42,735 nt of DNA from contig JAAAVE010000032.1 of assembly GCA_015679605.1 (NCBI GenBank), positions 1 to 42,735 of the forward strand, read 5' to 3'. The notes beneath the pieces are model-generated. The model saw only the letters and a program-made list of their open reading frames with translations, searched no databases and was not told the DNA's origin. The translations under genes were made by a program, and so were the position numbers. This document shows, piece after piece, positions 1 to 10,954 of this stretch (position 1 is its first letter; every line of letters begins with the position of its first letter). Source of the stretch: Podila epigama (lineage: Eukaryota > Mortierellomycota > Mortierellomycetes > Mortierellales > Mortierellaceae).

Positions 1-32
1 TTTTTTTGCAAAACGTATCTTATTCAAAATAG

Positions 33-246
33 GCATTCGGCGACGCGTTCCATCATGGTTGCGTTTGTGTGCACGTTATTCCGTGTATTCGACATTCCCG
101 TGTTCTGGCCAATTCTGTTGGTCTACTTTTGCATACTGTTCACGTTGACCATGAAACGTCAGATCCGCCACATGATCAAATATCGCTACATCCCTTTCAA
201 CATTGGAAAGAAGAGCTATGGCGCCGGTAACAAGAGCTTCTCTTAG
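33..246 (+). CDS. RER1: RER1, ER retention/retrieval receptor (last exon, partial at left edge)
   Basis: This is the final exon of the Golgi membrane protein that returns escaped ER proteins to the ER in COPI vesicles. The exon starts after an AG at 31-32. Its first base completes a Trp codon, so the protein reads [12 protein letters not shown] onward, which is the fourth hydrophobic segment of RER1. The family signature VFWPIL followed by [16 protein letters not shown] is present (about residues 20-50 of this piece), with a short Lys/Ser-rich tail and a stop at 244-246. Bases 1-32 are the 3' part of the preceding intron; the first three membrane segments lie outside the window. The match to RER1 is close and I see no alternative. 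It converges on the gene ending at 676. Confidence 0.93.
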
Positions 247-675
247 AGGACAGGAGAGAACAAAAAAAAAAAGAGCTAAAAAGAGATACACGCATATCCC
301 CAGAAGCATGGCTACCCAGAGAACATTTTATTATGTTGTGCTTTTTGATGTTCAAGTATTGGACGGCATGCTCTGTAGATTACTTTTTTTTCACCAATAT
401 ACAATACACTTTAATCCTGTACGTGTCATAGCGCACGCGACGCGGCTTTTTTGTCTCTTTTCTCTTTTCAACTCGTGATTTCACAAAAGGGTACCTCGCT
501 TGTGAAGAGGTGGAACAATCCATGGAGATCTCATTCTCTCTATCTCTCTGATATTCCTTCAGCATTTCAAAAAGTTGTTTATCTGTCTCTATATCATCTA
601 AAACTACATTGACAAAGAGAGAATGATAATGAAGAAGAAGGAAAAAAAAACATGTTCCTGTTCTTCACAATGTAC
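247..675. other. Intergenic spacer between two convergent genes
   Basis: This spacer holds the 3' ends of RER1 (+) and the membrane protein gene (-). It contains A-rich and T-rich runs, for example the A-run near 261-271, and CT-rich stretches near 535-550. The short reading frames here have no family features and I regard them as chance. No RNA gene or repeat family was recognised. Confidence 0.6.
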
Positions 676-2071
676 TCAATAACGTTGACCGTATCCATAG
701 CCTCCGCCTTGTTGATGACCATTGTAGCCAGAGTTACCATAGTCATAATCATTGTATCCTCCTCCACCATAATGACCAGTCGAAGGTTGTTGACCCATAT
801 AGGGTGATGTCGCCCTAGGTGGTAATGGTCCACTTCCCATGACCGACATCTCTGTCTCATCATAACCTCCTCGAACTGGTGCACCATACCGTTCCTGAAC
901 ATAGGCGCCACTTCCACCATAGTAATCCGACCCTCCTTCTTTCTGATAATAAGCATCCTGAGACCCTTGGCGAGATAATTGCGCGCCAGCTGGAACAGGT
1001 GTATGACTACCAGACCCATCACCTAATTCATGGTATTTATCTTGTCCATTGCTCCTGTCAAACGAATCTGCCAACGCTGCTGCAATCTCCTTTTGCCGCC
1101 TTTGTCGGTCCTTTCGACTGGCTATACATTTGAAGGCTGTAATACCGACACCAATCGCAAACACAAGGCCTCCGATAGTGGCTGCTGCCACTACAATCGA
1201 TGCCCCCGTACCAGTGCTCTCTGGTTCTTCGACTGGACCCTTGGTCGCGGTCGGGGTTGTAGTGGATGTCGTGGACGTGCGGGGCTTTGTTTGGGTGGTC
1301 GTCACATGAGGTAAGTTGGATTGAGTGACTGTGGTGCTGATCGTGGTGATGTTGGCGGTGGTGGCGATGATGGGGGGAGGATTGGGTGCAACGCTTGAAG
1401 GTGCAGTGGATGGAGATGGTGCAGGCGCAGGCGAGACTGGTGTCACAGGTGCTACAGGCCCTGGCCCTGGCTAAAAAGAGTATGAAAAAAGGCAAAATGG
1501 CAAGGAGTTGAGTGAGGGTCTATTTTTTTTTGTCCTGAGCTTTTTTATATATATTTATATATATATTAGGCTTTTTTTCTTACCGGGCCAATGATGGGTG
1601 GAATAATGGGATTTGGGGGAGTCTGCCGTTTCTCAAGTAACTCTACATGGACCCATTGTTCGTCTGCAGGGCTTGGGTCACTGTATTCGAAAGGGAGGAC
1701 AATGACTGCTGTGGGTCGTGGCAGACTGTGGCGAGACACAGTCCTTGGCTGTAGTATGCGTGTTTGTGTGTGAGCGAGAGACAGAGAGTGGGCGAGGGCG
1801 AGGGCAAAAAAAAAATAAACACATGGGCTTGAGGCTCGAAATAGATGCATTGGTTCAGCAAAAAGGGCCTGCCTCGAGGTCAGGAGCTTACCACAACGAC
1901 GACCTCTGCGCAGACAGGGTGGAGACATGATAACGTGGCAAGTAAGGTGAGAAGGGTGACAAGCAGTGATGAGGAAGTAGAGCGACGGAAGGAGGAGGGG
2001 CTGTAGTGGTGGGTATGTTGGTTATCATTCGGATGCAGTGGTGACCGCACTGCCGTATGCTGTATTCCCAT
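676..2071 (-). CDS. Putative single-pass (type I) plasma-membrane protein with secretory leader and Tyr/Gly-rich cytoplasmic tail
   Basis: Three exons, all phase 0: 2071-1892, 1748-1584 and 1470-676, giving 379 residues. Donors are GTAAGC and GTAAGA, and both acceptors are pyrimidine-rich. Residues 1-55 end in a hydrophobic leader (LLVTLLTLLATLSCLHPVCA), a plausible signal peptide with cleavage after an Ala-x-Ala-like site. A Pro/Ser/Thr-rich ectodomain follows, likely O-glycosylated. One membrane helix lies at about residues 205-229 (ASIVVAAATIGGLVFAIGVG), followed by a Lys/Arg stop-transfer stretch (SRKDRQRRQKE). The roughly 145-residue cytoplasmic tail is rich in Tyr and Gly. The topology resembles fungal wall-stress sensors of the Mid2/Wsc kind. 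I see no WSC cysteine domain and no sequence match to a named family, so function is unassigned. Topology is inferred from sequence only. Confidence 0.72.
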
Positions 2072-2193
2072 TTTTATTTTTGTTGGTCAACAAGAAAGGG
2101 TAAATATTTTCAGGTACAGAGAAATAAGACGTATTTACTCTGGGTTGGAATGTGAAATAGTAGAAAGTGAATGGAATGGGACGAAGGACAATT

Positions 2194-2240
2194 GATTGAA
2201 TGAATGAATGAGTGAATGAATGAGTGAATGAGCGAATGAG
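2194..2240. repeat. Imperfect tetranucleotide microsatellite (TGAA/TGAG)n
   Basis: About eleven tandem copies of TGAA with interspersed TGAG and CGAA variants. It lies about 125-170 bp upstream of the start codon of the minus-strand membrane protein gene, so within its likely promoter or 5' UTR. Confidence 0.85.
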
Positions 2241-2294
2241 GATTGACGTGACAGGTGATGATGAAGGAGTGAGAAAGAGTGTGCGCGAGGGGAC

Positions 2295-2326
2295 GTCAAA
2301 GTCAAGTCAAGTCGAGTCGAGTCGAG
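2295..2326. repeat. Pentanucleotide microsatellite (AAGTC then GAGTC)
   Basis: Tandem AAGTC units pass into GAGTC units, about six copies in all. It lies in the same upstream region as the TGAA array. Confidence 0.8.
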
Positions 2327-2529
2327 CTTGGTGTGGGGAGCAGAGGTGAAAGTGAGAATGGGCGAGGTGGGATGGGGGAGAAATGGGGGTGATGCCAGTT
2401 GAAAATGAAAAGAAAAAAGGAAAAAGGAAAAAGAAAGAAAGAAAAAAAGAGGGTGAACCCAATGCCAAATGCAATATGACAAAAAGGTTAAAGCGGTATC
2501 CGTTGTCTTTTTTTCGCTCGCTCGCTCTC

Positions 2530-2551
2530 TCACTCACTCACTCACTCACTC
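2530..2551. repeat. Tetranucleotide microsatellite (CACT)n
   Basis: Five perfect tandem copies of TCAC/CACT follow a GCTC-rich stretch. The unit is the reverse complement of the GTGA arrays seen elsewhere in the window, so this motif recurs at several loci. Confidence 0.85.
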
Positions 2552-3108
2552 TCGCTCTTCCTCATTTCGCGCTCAACCGTCATCTGTGAACCATGCTACC
2601 ATAGTACAGTTCAAACCTGAGGGTTCAAAAAAACAAACCTCACAAAATCCTCGAGAAAGTAATGTTATTATTTGATGCCAAGTGAGCAGGGAAAAAAAAA
2701 TGAGCAAATGACAAACAGGCAAATGGCCGAATGAGCTCTTTCGTGGGCTCACCATTTCTGTCTTGTTCATCCATCCATTCATCCATCCAAATTCATCCTT
2801 TCCTTCTTCACCCAAAACAAACAAAAAAGTCAACCCTAAAACAAAATGCTACTTCTGTGTTACCACATTTCCTTCTATCAAGGAAAAGAGAAATATTAAT
2901 ACAATAATATTAAAAAGAGTTTCCGAGTCTTCTCACTCTATCTTCAACAAAATTCAAAAATTCAGTGTTTTTTTGTCCGTAATTTACCATGAGAACTTCA
3001 AAAGAAATTGAAAAAGATGTAGACTGCCCTGTCTGTCCTGTCCTGTCTGTGTTGTGCTCAACAGCAAAAAGAGAAATCTAGCAAAAAAAAGCATATGTTG
3101 AGGAATCC

Positions 3109-5325
3109 CTAATCGATCAGATCGTAGAGCTCGCTCTCAAGACTAACAATCCGGTCAAGGTCATCCACCGTCGTCGTTGTCGGTGGTGTCGGTGCCGTTG
3201 AAAACATTTGTCGAGACTCTCCTTGCCACTTCTTCACCTTCATCCTATCACCATCCTCTTCTACAACAATGTTGTTCGCACCAATCAATCCCATCCCCTG
3301 GTCTGCACCCAACCTGACGCTTTGGCTCAGTAGGTGTGTACTTGTACTTGTTTCATTTCCATCGACGCGTCCTTGGTTCATCCTCTGCTCATGTTCAGGA
3401 TTGTACTCATGGCTGTGCTCATGCCTCTGTCCCGGCTCTTGCTCATCTGCAGAGTGCATCTCATTGCAGAAAGCTCTTGCATTCTTCAAGACCAGACCTG
3501 TGCGTCGTGGAAGAAATGCAGGTGGTGGCATTCGTTCAGAGTCTATCACAGCTGTGCGAGACTGTGTGACAGACCGAGAGAGTAACTGCGAGGTGCTCGG
3601 GTCTCCAAAGAGCCTATTGTCACATGGTGCTATACTAGAGTGGCGATTCGGTGCGGTCCCTTGTCTTTTGATCATTAACTTATCAGAGTCTCGAGTAGCA
3701 GACATTCGCTGGATGTAATCCAGACATGGAATCGAGACGGCTATAGAGGCAGATGCTCGTACTTTTTTACCCAAGGACTGGATGGCCTCACGAACATCAA
3801 AGCGGACCATTGGCACTGCTGTCGAGACCGTCGTGTCTACAATTGATTGAGCAATGGGCGTACCATCAGGCACAGCCACGCCCAAGGTACTTGGGCTAGT
3901 AGACGGGTGCCCACAACTTGTACACGGTTGCATATTTGCTCCATTTCCTGGCCCAACGCTGGTTTGCGGAAACTGGGCGGTGCTGGTGTACCGGGAGTTT
4001 GGAGCTAATGTCGTCGGGTCATTCCGTTCCGCGGGTGGAATCAATCTACCCTGTCGCGGAAACACCATGTCATCAGGGTACTTTGTTAAACTCGAGACCG
4101 TAGGACTAGTCTTCAGACACGCAAAGGCCCCGTATGGGTGGACCAGTTGTGGGGACGGCGATGAAAAGCCTCCTTCTATCGACTGCATCGGCATGCTCTG
4201 CTGTGGCGAGGATTCCACAACAGGGATGCCTATCATACCCGACTCGTGACACATAGTTGATGGCGATACCGTTCCCAAAAGAGGTTGAGGTTGAGGTTCA
4301 CTCCACGTCGAGCTTAAAGTCAAAGGCATTGTTGCAGAACAATGTGTTGAGACTGGATACGACATTTCGGTTATTGGCTCAGCACACTGGTAAACAGTAG
4401 GATGGGTAAAGTGCATCATCCCTCCAAGCTGTGGAGGTATCGATGTGTCCATGACAGGGACCGCAATCACTCTTGATTCCAAAGGCCGTCGTGTCAAGAT
4501 ACTCATATCAGCCTATGAGTGTATTGAAAATAGAGAGTAAGAGCGATGCTTCGTTTGAACGTCCAGAGTCATTGAGCTTATTTTATACATTCGTACATCA
4601 TTTTCCCTTTTACCTCTCTCACTTACTGTCATCCGAGCATATTTCTCGTTCAATCCCGTACCAGTTATCTTGCGCCTACGCTTTTGGTTCACTCTTGGTG
4701 AAGGAAGTTCCTGGACAACTGATCGAAAAGTGGATTCCTGATGCTCGTACAGCAGTGGGTCTTGACTCTCTACCGTTCTCACAGACTCATTTGAACTATC
4801 AAATGCTCGCTCCAGAGCGAGCGCCGTGCGGGGCCTCGACGGCGAGTTTGAGCTTGATTGGCGTTGGCTCTGGGAAGCAAAGTCGGCTTCTACACTTGGT
4901 GGTCCAAAAAGCGCATCTTCACATGGCTGTTCACCAAAATGTGGAACTGTAGCATCTAGACAAAGAGGGGGTGTGTGACGAGAGTGCAGGAATGAGCACC
5001 TATCGAACACTCTTTTGCATACAACCCAAAACAAAGGATAAAAACATGCTCACCATCACTTGGAACTTTTGCAATCGTCTTGACAAACGTTTTGGATGCA
5101 CTTTTTGTTTTGTTTGAATATATAAAGTATCAACAACCAAAGAGTCAAAAGTAAGAACCCCATTATTTTAACTTCTTTTGGGAGGATTTTCTTGGTAAAA
5201 GTTGCTGAAAGTTACTGCTGTGCATATGGTTTGTGTTACATGGAGAATGGGATAAACTCTAACTCATGCTTGGGACTCGATGGGACAGGACTCGAGGATA
5301 ACCGATGATCACGCCAAGTATTCAT
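3109..5325 (-). CDS. Hypothetical disordered protein, 621 residues, four exons
   Basis: The model is exons 5325-5240, 5100-5054 (47 nt), 4955-4627 and 4512-3109, with consistent phases and a single stop at 3109. The strongest donors are GTGAGC after 5054 and GTAAGT after 4627. Exon 1 starts MNTWRDHRLSSP. Joining exons 1 and 2 through GTAACA/AAAAAG is the least certain step. The protein is rich in Ser, Pro, Thr and Gln. It has a basic patch near residues 135-150 (NQKRRRK) that could be a nuclear localisation signal. A short ordered-looking helix (FDVREAIQSLGKKVRAS) lies mid-way, and the C-terminus is acidic and possibly coiled (DDLDRIVSLESELYDLID). I recognise no domain. A nuclear regulatory role is conceivable from composition only. 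Confidence 0.6.
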
Positions 5326-5631
5326 AATAAGGCGTTAGAAGTCAAAAAGAAGTGAATGCCAGTGTGAGCGAGGGACGAAGGAGAAGAAGAGAGAGAAAGA
5401 GAGAAAAATGGGACCAGTGCCAACATAAATAAAGAATCAATCGAGCTGAGCCGCTGTCGCCATCAACAAAATGTCATGAATCGCGTGTCGTGTCCTCAGG
5501 GTCTTTGGCCCAGAATTGGACACCGCGCAAAGTTGATTTGCAAAGAATGGTCATACCTCCTGGACAGATCTCCTTTCGAAACCGTCACTAATACACATCC
5601 ATTCAAATATACTCTTTGTTCATAGATTCAA
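5326..5631. other. Intergenic spacer
   Basis: About 300 bp upstream of the disordered-protein gene and downstream of the palmitoyltransferase gene, both on the minus strand. It contains a GA-rich run (about 5380-5408) and no reading frame worth naming. I see nothing else in it. Confidence 0.5.
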
Positions 5632-8352
5632 TTATATTCGCGAAAAGTATATCGTCGCTGGCTCGTCGCTATCATACAACTCTTCTTCTGCTTCACCATC
5701 TTCCTCGTCTGTGTCGTCAGATCCTCTACCATTTAGTCTTGATGCGGTAGTCATGGGCGCAAACCCATGTCGAAACCGACGAGGCGTCGACGGCCGAAAG
5801 AACCGTGGTCGACCACTGTCCGAATCTCCACTCTCGTCACTGTCTAGTCTCGAGTCAAACGCCTCATTTGCAGAGAAATCATCCTCTTCTTTTCCATCTT
5901 GTTGCCCTAACATAGTCAATGCATCGGACGGCGGGCCTGATGTCCATATAGTTTCATGGTACTGGTCCTCGGTCTCGTAGAATTCTTGATCGTTCTGTTC
6001 CGGGTAGATGGGTTGATCTCTGCCATGTACTGTGACAGATTCCAACGCACTATTCTGCAGCATTTGCTTCCCGAATTCACTCGCTGGAAAAGTCCATCCA
6101 TTACCTATCGAGTTCCGTACCGGAACCAACCACAGGTACCACACAGGACCAAGCACTTGTATAAAGTTTTTTCTATTCCAGAAAATGAAAAGGTAGAGGA
6201 AATGGGGGGTCAGGAGGATGTAAGGGTGAGGTTGCCCACAAAAAAAAAAAAAAAAAGACGACATGGACACAGGAGATATCACATACTTTTTGCCCAGGTC
6301 AAAAATATTGAGCATGCGCCTCTCTATGACCGCTCCATCTGAACCGACTCGATACTTGTGCCGTGCAAAGCTCTCGATTGTTGTCCGATTCGATTTAATC
6401 AACAGGGTATGCTGGATCGCAAAAGGGACCAGGCAGAGTCCAAAAATAATCGCCAGCATAATTAAAAAGATCCATTGTGGGTCAAACACATTCTCGTTCT
6501 ATAGTTGACATACACACAGAAAAAAGAATTCACTGTAAGAATCAGAGTACACATGTAACATGATTCGATTAAAGCTCTCTATGGTAAGCTAGGATGATCA
6601 AGATGAAAATTCACCTACATAAGGGAGGTTGATGGCAATGGCTGCCACGGGTATCGTGCAAGCGGCAATCATGATGCAGTAGAGGGCGGTCCAAACGACA
6701 AACAACTTGAGAATATTAAAACAGCATTGATAAGTATCGAAGCATCGCGTCATGTCGAATGAATCTGTCGATACCATTAAAAACAGGGAGAACGTACATA
6801 GAACGCTTTATAGTTTTTATGTCCGACACAGTTGTTGAGCCAAGGGCAGTGGCTATATAGAACAAACGCAGGTAAAAGTTAGTTGCAAGGCCAGGATACT
6901 CTGTCATTTGGGCATATAGCGTGCGTGGTGCGGAACACTTACTGGTCCATTTTGAGAACACATCGTTTGCAAGTGGAGCTACAAGACGCAAATGTGGAGT
7001 TTGAAGTGGATATGGTTAATTACAATGGTCCATACCGCGGTCTCTCATAACTTGAATCTGAACACGTTTTTCATCTCGTACCAATGATGTGTGCGATCTG
7101 GTTTCTCAAACCTACAATGGTCACAAAAGGCCATCGAGATGAAAGAGAATAAATCAGTTAGTGAGTGTCTTTCCCAAATGTTCCCCCCTTTTTTTGGGAG
7201 TATGCGCTGTCCTTCTCCACACCTCCTTGTTGCGCCGTCTCCTGAGAAATGGAGCGAGAGAGAAAGATATCCTTACTTGCATTTTTGACAGTATCGCTCT
7301 TTGCCGTCACTCTTGACAGTAAGCCGGGTGTGCAAGGGTGTCTGGATCGGGCGCCCTTGAGATAGGTTGTCATCATCCTCGTCATCATCTGTCTCGTCTC
7401 CCTCTAGTCGTTGATGCTTCTGCCGATGTTGCTCTTGATGGTGGTCCTGAGGATAGTGTTGTTGGTCGTGTCGTGGATGGCGTTCCTTCATTGGGATCAT
7501 AGGTGGTGCTGGTTTCCCTCCAACCGGTTGCAGAGCTGGAATGGCTGGAACCGACTCGGTCGATTGAATGCTTGGCGTACTGTAATGGACACGGTGCCCA
7601 CCACCATTTCCATTGGCATGTCGTCGTCCGTTCTGTTGGATTGGCGAGACTGGCTCGCTTGGTGAGGGTGTAAAAAATTGACCTCGTTCCAACAATGCCA
7701 CATTCACGTCTTCCTCACTGTCCTGCTCGCTGCCTGAGGTCTTGGGTATTGGCTTGAAAAGTAGAATAGGATCAAAATGGTTAAGACGATGCAAGTTAAC
7801 ATCCCACTATCACTTTCGTGGAACCAGATGCTCCTTCAAGAGTTACCTCGGAAGGGAATCCTGGCGAGGTAAAGACGGCGACCAGATAGCTCCACATCAT
7901 TAGCGTCGCCATGATGGTAATTATAAATATGTACAAGGCACCTATTCGATACAGTTTCATTGTTAGACAAACGGTACTTTAATTATGTTTTGCTTGCAGT
8001 TCCGTTACAACACACTCAACCGTTTTCCAACTATTTTAGGAGAGCTCGATCGCCTTACCTTGCAGGACTCGTTCATGCTCGAGCAAGAACCGGCAGACTG
8101 AGAGTATAAACACATAGTAGCTCCATCCAGCAAGCCAGAAGACTGGGCGAAGGGTCGAATCGAAATGAAAAAGTGAAGAAAGATGAAGAAGATGGGGAAA
8201 GCGCTCGTCAGTTCATGAAATTGCATGCTCTAGCCCCTCTGCTTCAATTGTTCTAGTCGAATAGTGGTCAGATGGGCAAGGCACCTACAGATGCCGACAG
8301 GTATCCAAGAGACTGTCCAAAGAAAGCCTTCCCGTATTTTCTGCAGCTTCAT
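5632..8352 (-). CDS. PFA3: DHHC-type protein S-palmitoyltransferase (PFA3-like), 559 residues, ten exons
   Basis: Exons: 8352-8289, 8142-8059, 7941-7847, 7752-7277, 7111-7082, 6978-6943, 6852-6798, 6705-6619, 6498-6287, 6172-5632; all phases agree. The enzyme transfers palmitate from its own cysteine to cysteines of membrane proteins; yeast Pfa3 acts on Vac8 at the vacuole. Two N-terminal membrane helices are followed by SPGFPSE. Then come an acidic/Gln/His-rich linker of about 160 residues, the cysteine-rich core CQKC-x6-DRTHHCSTCKRC, and the active-site motif [21 protein letters not shown]. Two more membrane helices, TTIES (the TTxE motif) and NIFDLGKKKNFIQVLG (PaCCT-like) complete the family pattern. 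The acidic Ser-rich tail is disordered. The family call is firm. PFA3 rather than another DHHC member is inferred from the TTxE and NxFDLG motifs and is less sure. Confidence 0.9.
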
Positions 8353-8929
8353 AGCCAACCACCCTTGCCCTAGCAATGTGGATAATGCGAAGGTATGCTG
8401 ATGAAAAGAATGGGAATCAATGAAGTTTGAATGATGATGGTACGTCTAAAGAGTTTTTTGGCACAGTTGAACAGTGTGAATGGGGTCGTTCGGCTCACAA
8501 AAAAAAAAAAAGCCATTGAAAGGGTTGGCAGACACCCCTTAATATGGTCAACGGGTGTGTAGCCAGGTGAGAACGTGCACCATCCTACTACCATACTGAC
8601 ACTTTGTCTGGCACCCATTGCGTTCGAGGGAGACATGTTGCTCACTTGAACCAACCATGCAACTTTCGCCATCTTTTTGACAAGAACGTTTCAACGAAAC
8701 CACTCGAAGATACCAGCTTGTAGCACCAATGATGTCGCCTTGTGTGCCTTGTCTTGCCTGAACTTTCAAATGTGACGTGTCTTTTTATGCCTGCCTTGGA
8801 AGGGGAGAGTAGAAAAAAAAAGTGATGGACTTTTTGAATGCTCACGCTGTTCAGGTTAATTTTCATTTCTCACAAGAATACATCCTCACACTCTCACTTT
8901 TCCCATTTTACCAACACTGCTTCTCCGTC
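8353..8929. promoter_or_regulatory. Divergent promoter region shared by the palmitoyltransferase (-) and VMA8 (+)
   Basis: This is 577 bp between two start codons on opposite strands. Reading frames crossing it show no conserved features and I reject them. It contains an A-run near 8500-8511 and a CT-rich stretch just before the VMA8 start. No specific transcription-factor site could be assigned with confidence. Confidence 0.5.
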
Positions 8930-10561
8930 ATGTCTGGCGCTAACAACAGACTCGCAGTGTTCCCAACACGAATGTAAATACTTGCATCAACGAAAACAGT
9001 AGCATTCCTCGCGTCTGCCTTTTTCTTAGCATGCATGCCTACTTTTGCACCAGCCTTTTTTTTTTCTATTCGAATGACAAACATCTCAACCCATGCAACA
9101 TTCCTAAACGAACACCAATAGGACCCTGAGTCTCATGAAGCAAAAGCTGAAAGGCGCCCAAACCGGCCACAGTTTGCTTAAACGCAAGAGTGAAGCCTTG
9201 ACCAAGCGCTTCCGTGATATTGTCAAAAAGATTGACGATGTAAGCTAATCATGCAATTCGCAAACTTTTCTGTTGTCGCGTAAATCATGAAAAAAAGGAA
9301 AGGCCTCTAACACACTTCATCTCTGCCGACTCTTTTCGCTAAACCGAAAACCATTTTTATCGACTTCTCTACCATCACAAACCAACGTTTTACTCTTCTC
9401 GCACGCGTCCTCGATTTTTCCTTCGCTCTTTCTTTATTTTCTTCATCTTTGTCATACTCAGGCCAAACGTCTGATGGGCAAGGTCATGCAGGTTGCATCA
9501 TTCTCCTTGGCCGAGGTTACATACATCACAGGTGATATCGGATATCAAGTTCAGGAGAGTGTCAAAAACGCTCAGTTCCGAGTTCGTGCCAAACAGGAAA
9601 ATGTCTCGGGAGTCATGCTCCCAGTCTTTGAATCCTACCAGGAAGGCACCAACGGTATATATTCTCTAGTGCTTTTTCAGATATACATGCGATAGCGACC
9701 TTGCGAAAGAAAAAAGAAAAGAAAATAGGAATGATAAAAGGATCTCGTGCTGACATGTTTTCTCTCCTTTTTTTCCCTTGTCATTCATCACGCTTTTAGC
9801 GAACGAGCTCACTGGTCTTGGTCGTGGTGGTCAGCAGGTTCAAAAGTGCAAAGACACGTACATCAAAGCTGTCGAGACTCTTGTTGAGTTGGCTTCGCTC
9901 CAGGTAACATACCATGCTACTTTTCTTATTTTTCAGTCCTCGTACCATAGTTCTTCAGGGCAATTCATCAAGCAAACATCATCTTGGTTGTCATTATGCT
10001 CAAACGTATAACGAACTACTTTTACGTAGACTGCATTCGTGATTCTGGACGAGGTCATCAAGCTCACCAACCGCAGAGTCAACGCTATTGAGCATATTAT
10101 TATCCCCCGCTACGAGAACACGATCAAACATATTATCTCGGAGCTCGACGAACAGGATCGTGAGGAGTTCTTCAGGTGAGTAACTACCATCCAACTCTTG
10201 GCTGTGAGACAGGACAAGCAAAAAGGAACACACTGACCGTGTATTTGTTAATGCCACATGCAATATATAGATTGAAGAAAGTTCAGAGCAAGAAGAAGGA
10301 AGCTGCTGCTCGCGATACCCTCGAGCGTGAGACCAGACAGGCTGCAGAAGGTAATTGATTTCGTTTCATTGTGCTTCAATACTTTGTCCAGGTGCATGTA
10401 TACTCACTTGCTATTTGACGCATGACATCACAATAGGTGTTGCGTTGTCTGAGGAATTAGACGAGGAGATCAGGGCCGAGATAGAATCGGGAGCTTTACC
10501 TGCATCCGTAGGAGAGCCAAAAGACTTGCTTGGCGACGAGGACGAGGATGTCATCTTTTAA
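8930..10561 (+). CDS. VMA8: VMA8, V-type proton ATPase subunit D, 269 residues, seven exons
   Basis: Exons: 8930-8973, 9122-9239, 9462-9654, 9800-9903, 10030-10175, 10271-10350, 10437-10561. Subunit D is part of the central rotor stalk of the vacuolar H+-ATPase; it couples ATP hydrolysis in V1 to proton pumping through V0. The protein starts [17 protein letters not shown] and continues with [18 protein letters not shown], the hallmark N-terminal helix of the family. [10 protein letters not shown] and [15 protein letters not shown] follow in the middle. The C-terminal helix has [18 protein letters not shown] and [10 protein letters not shown]. The length fits the family (about 250-270). Start choice is unambiguous: the short first exon is needed to complete FPTRM across a phase-2 intron. 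The tail is acidic (GDEDEDVIF). A divergent DHHC gene lies upstream. Confidence 0.96.
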
Positions 10562-10954
10562 CAGAGAGATACGAAAATGCAAAAAAAAAAAAGAACGAAT
10601 GTTATTATATCAGTCTATGGCTGGCAGTCAAATATGTTCCGCTTGTTTTATTTTGCAATCTCGTGCACGAAGATGCTTTTCGTCATTACCCAGTTGAACT
10701 CTTTGAATCAATTTCAAAGTGTCAACTATTCAAACAGTTCGAAGCATTCTGTTTTGGTTCTAAAGTCAACTTATTTAAGCAGTTTGCATAAGGGTTCAAG
10801 TCGAGTTATTTAAAAAAACTCATTTCTTGACGAATCAACCTTTTCCTGCTTTTGCAAATTCGTTTTCTTCCTCTCCAAAAGGCTTTTGCAACCTTCCTCC
10901 AGGAGTAACACAGGAAGTGTGTGGTTCCATTTTTTATTTTTTTTTACTTCGCTG
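10562..10954. other. Intergenic spacer
   Basis: VMA8 3' UTR and upstream region of the next plus-strand gene. A T-rich tract (about 10930-10948) ends only a few bases before the next start codon and would resemble a splice acceptor if a 5' UTR intron existed. No gene is seen here. Confidence 0.5.

Larger units (their letters stand above)
2072..3108. other. Intergenic region, upstream of the membrane protein gene; microsatellite-rich
   Basis: About 1 kb separates two genes on the minus strand, so this should hold the promoter and 5' UTR of the gene starting at 2071 and the 3' UTR of the gene ending at 3109. Short reading frames here consist of simple-repeat translation (SLTHSLTHS, IHPFIHP) and are not believable genes. 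Three separate microsatellites are listed below. Confidence 0.6.

Noticed and set aside
3269-3718. Plus-strand 149-residue reading frame
   Set aside because: Antisense shadow of the disordered protein's last exon, Cys-rich by chance, with no family features.
5060-5163. Start of the disordered protein at MGFLLLTLWLL (5163)
   Set aside because: It looks like a membrane anchor, but the frame reaches TGA before the strong donor and cannot join the next exon in phase through a good site.
10886-10954. Upstream start for the NFKBIL1-like protein
   Set aside because: The added residues (SVWFHFLFFFTS) are translated T-rich spacer, and MDRTSATRLRF is a better start.
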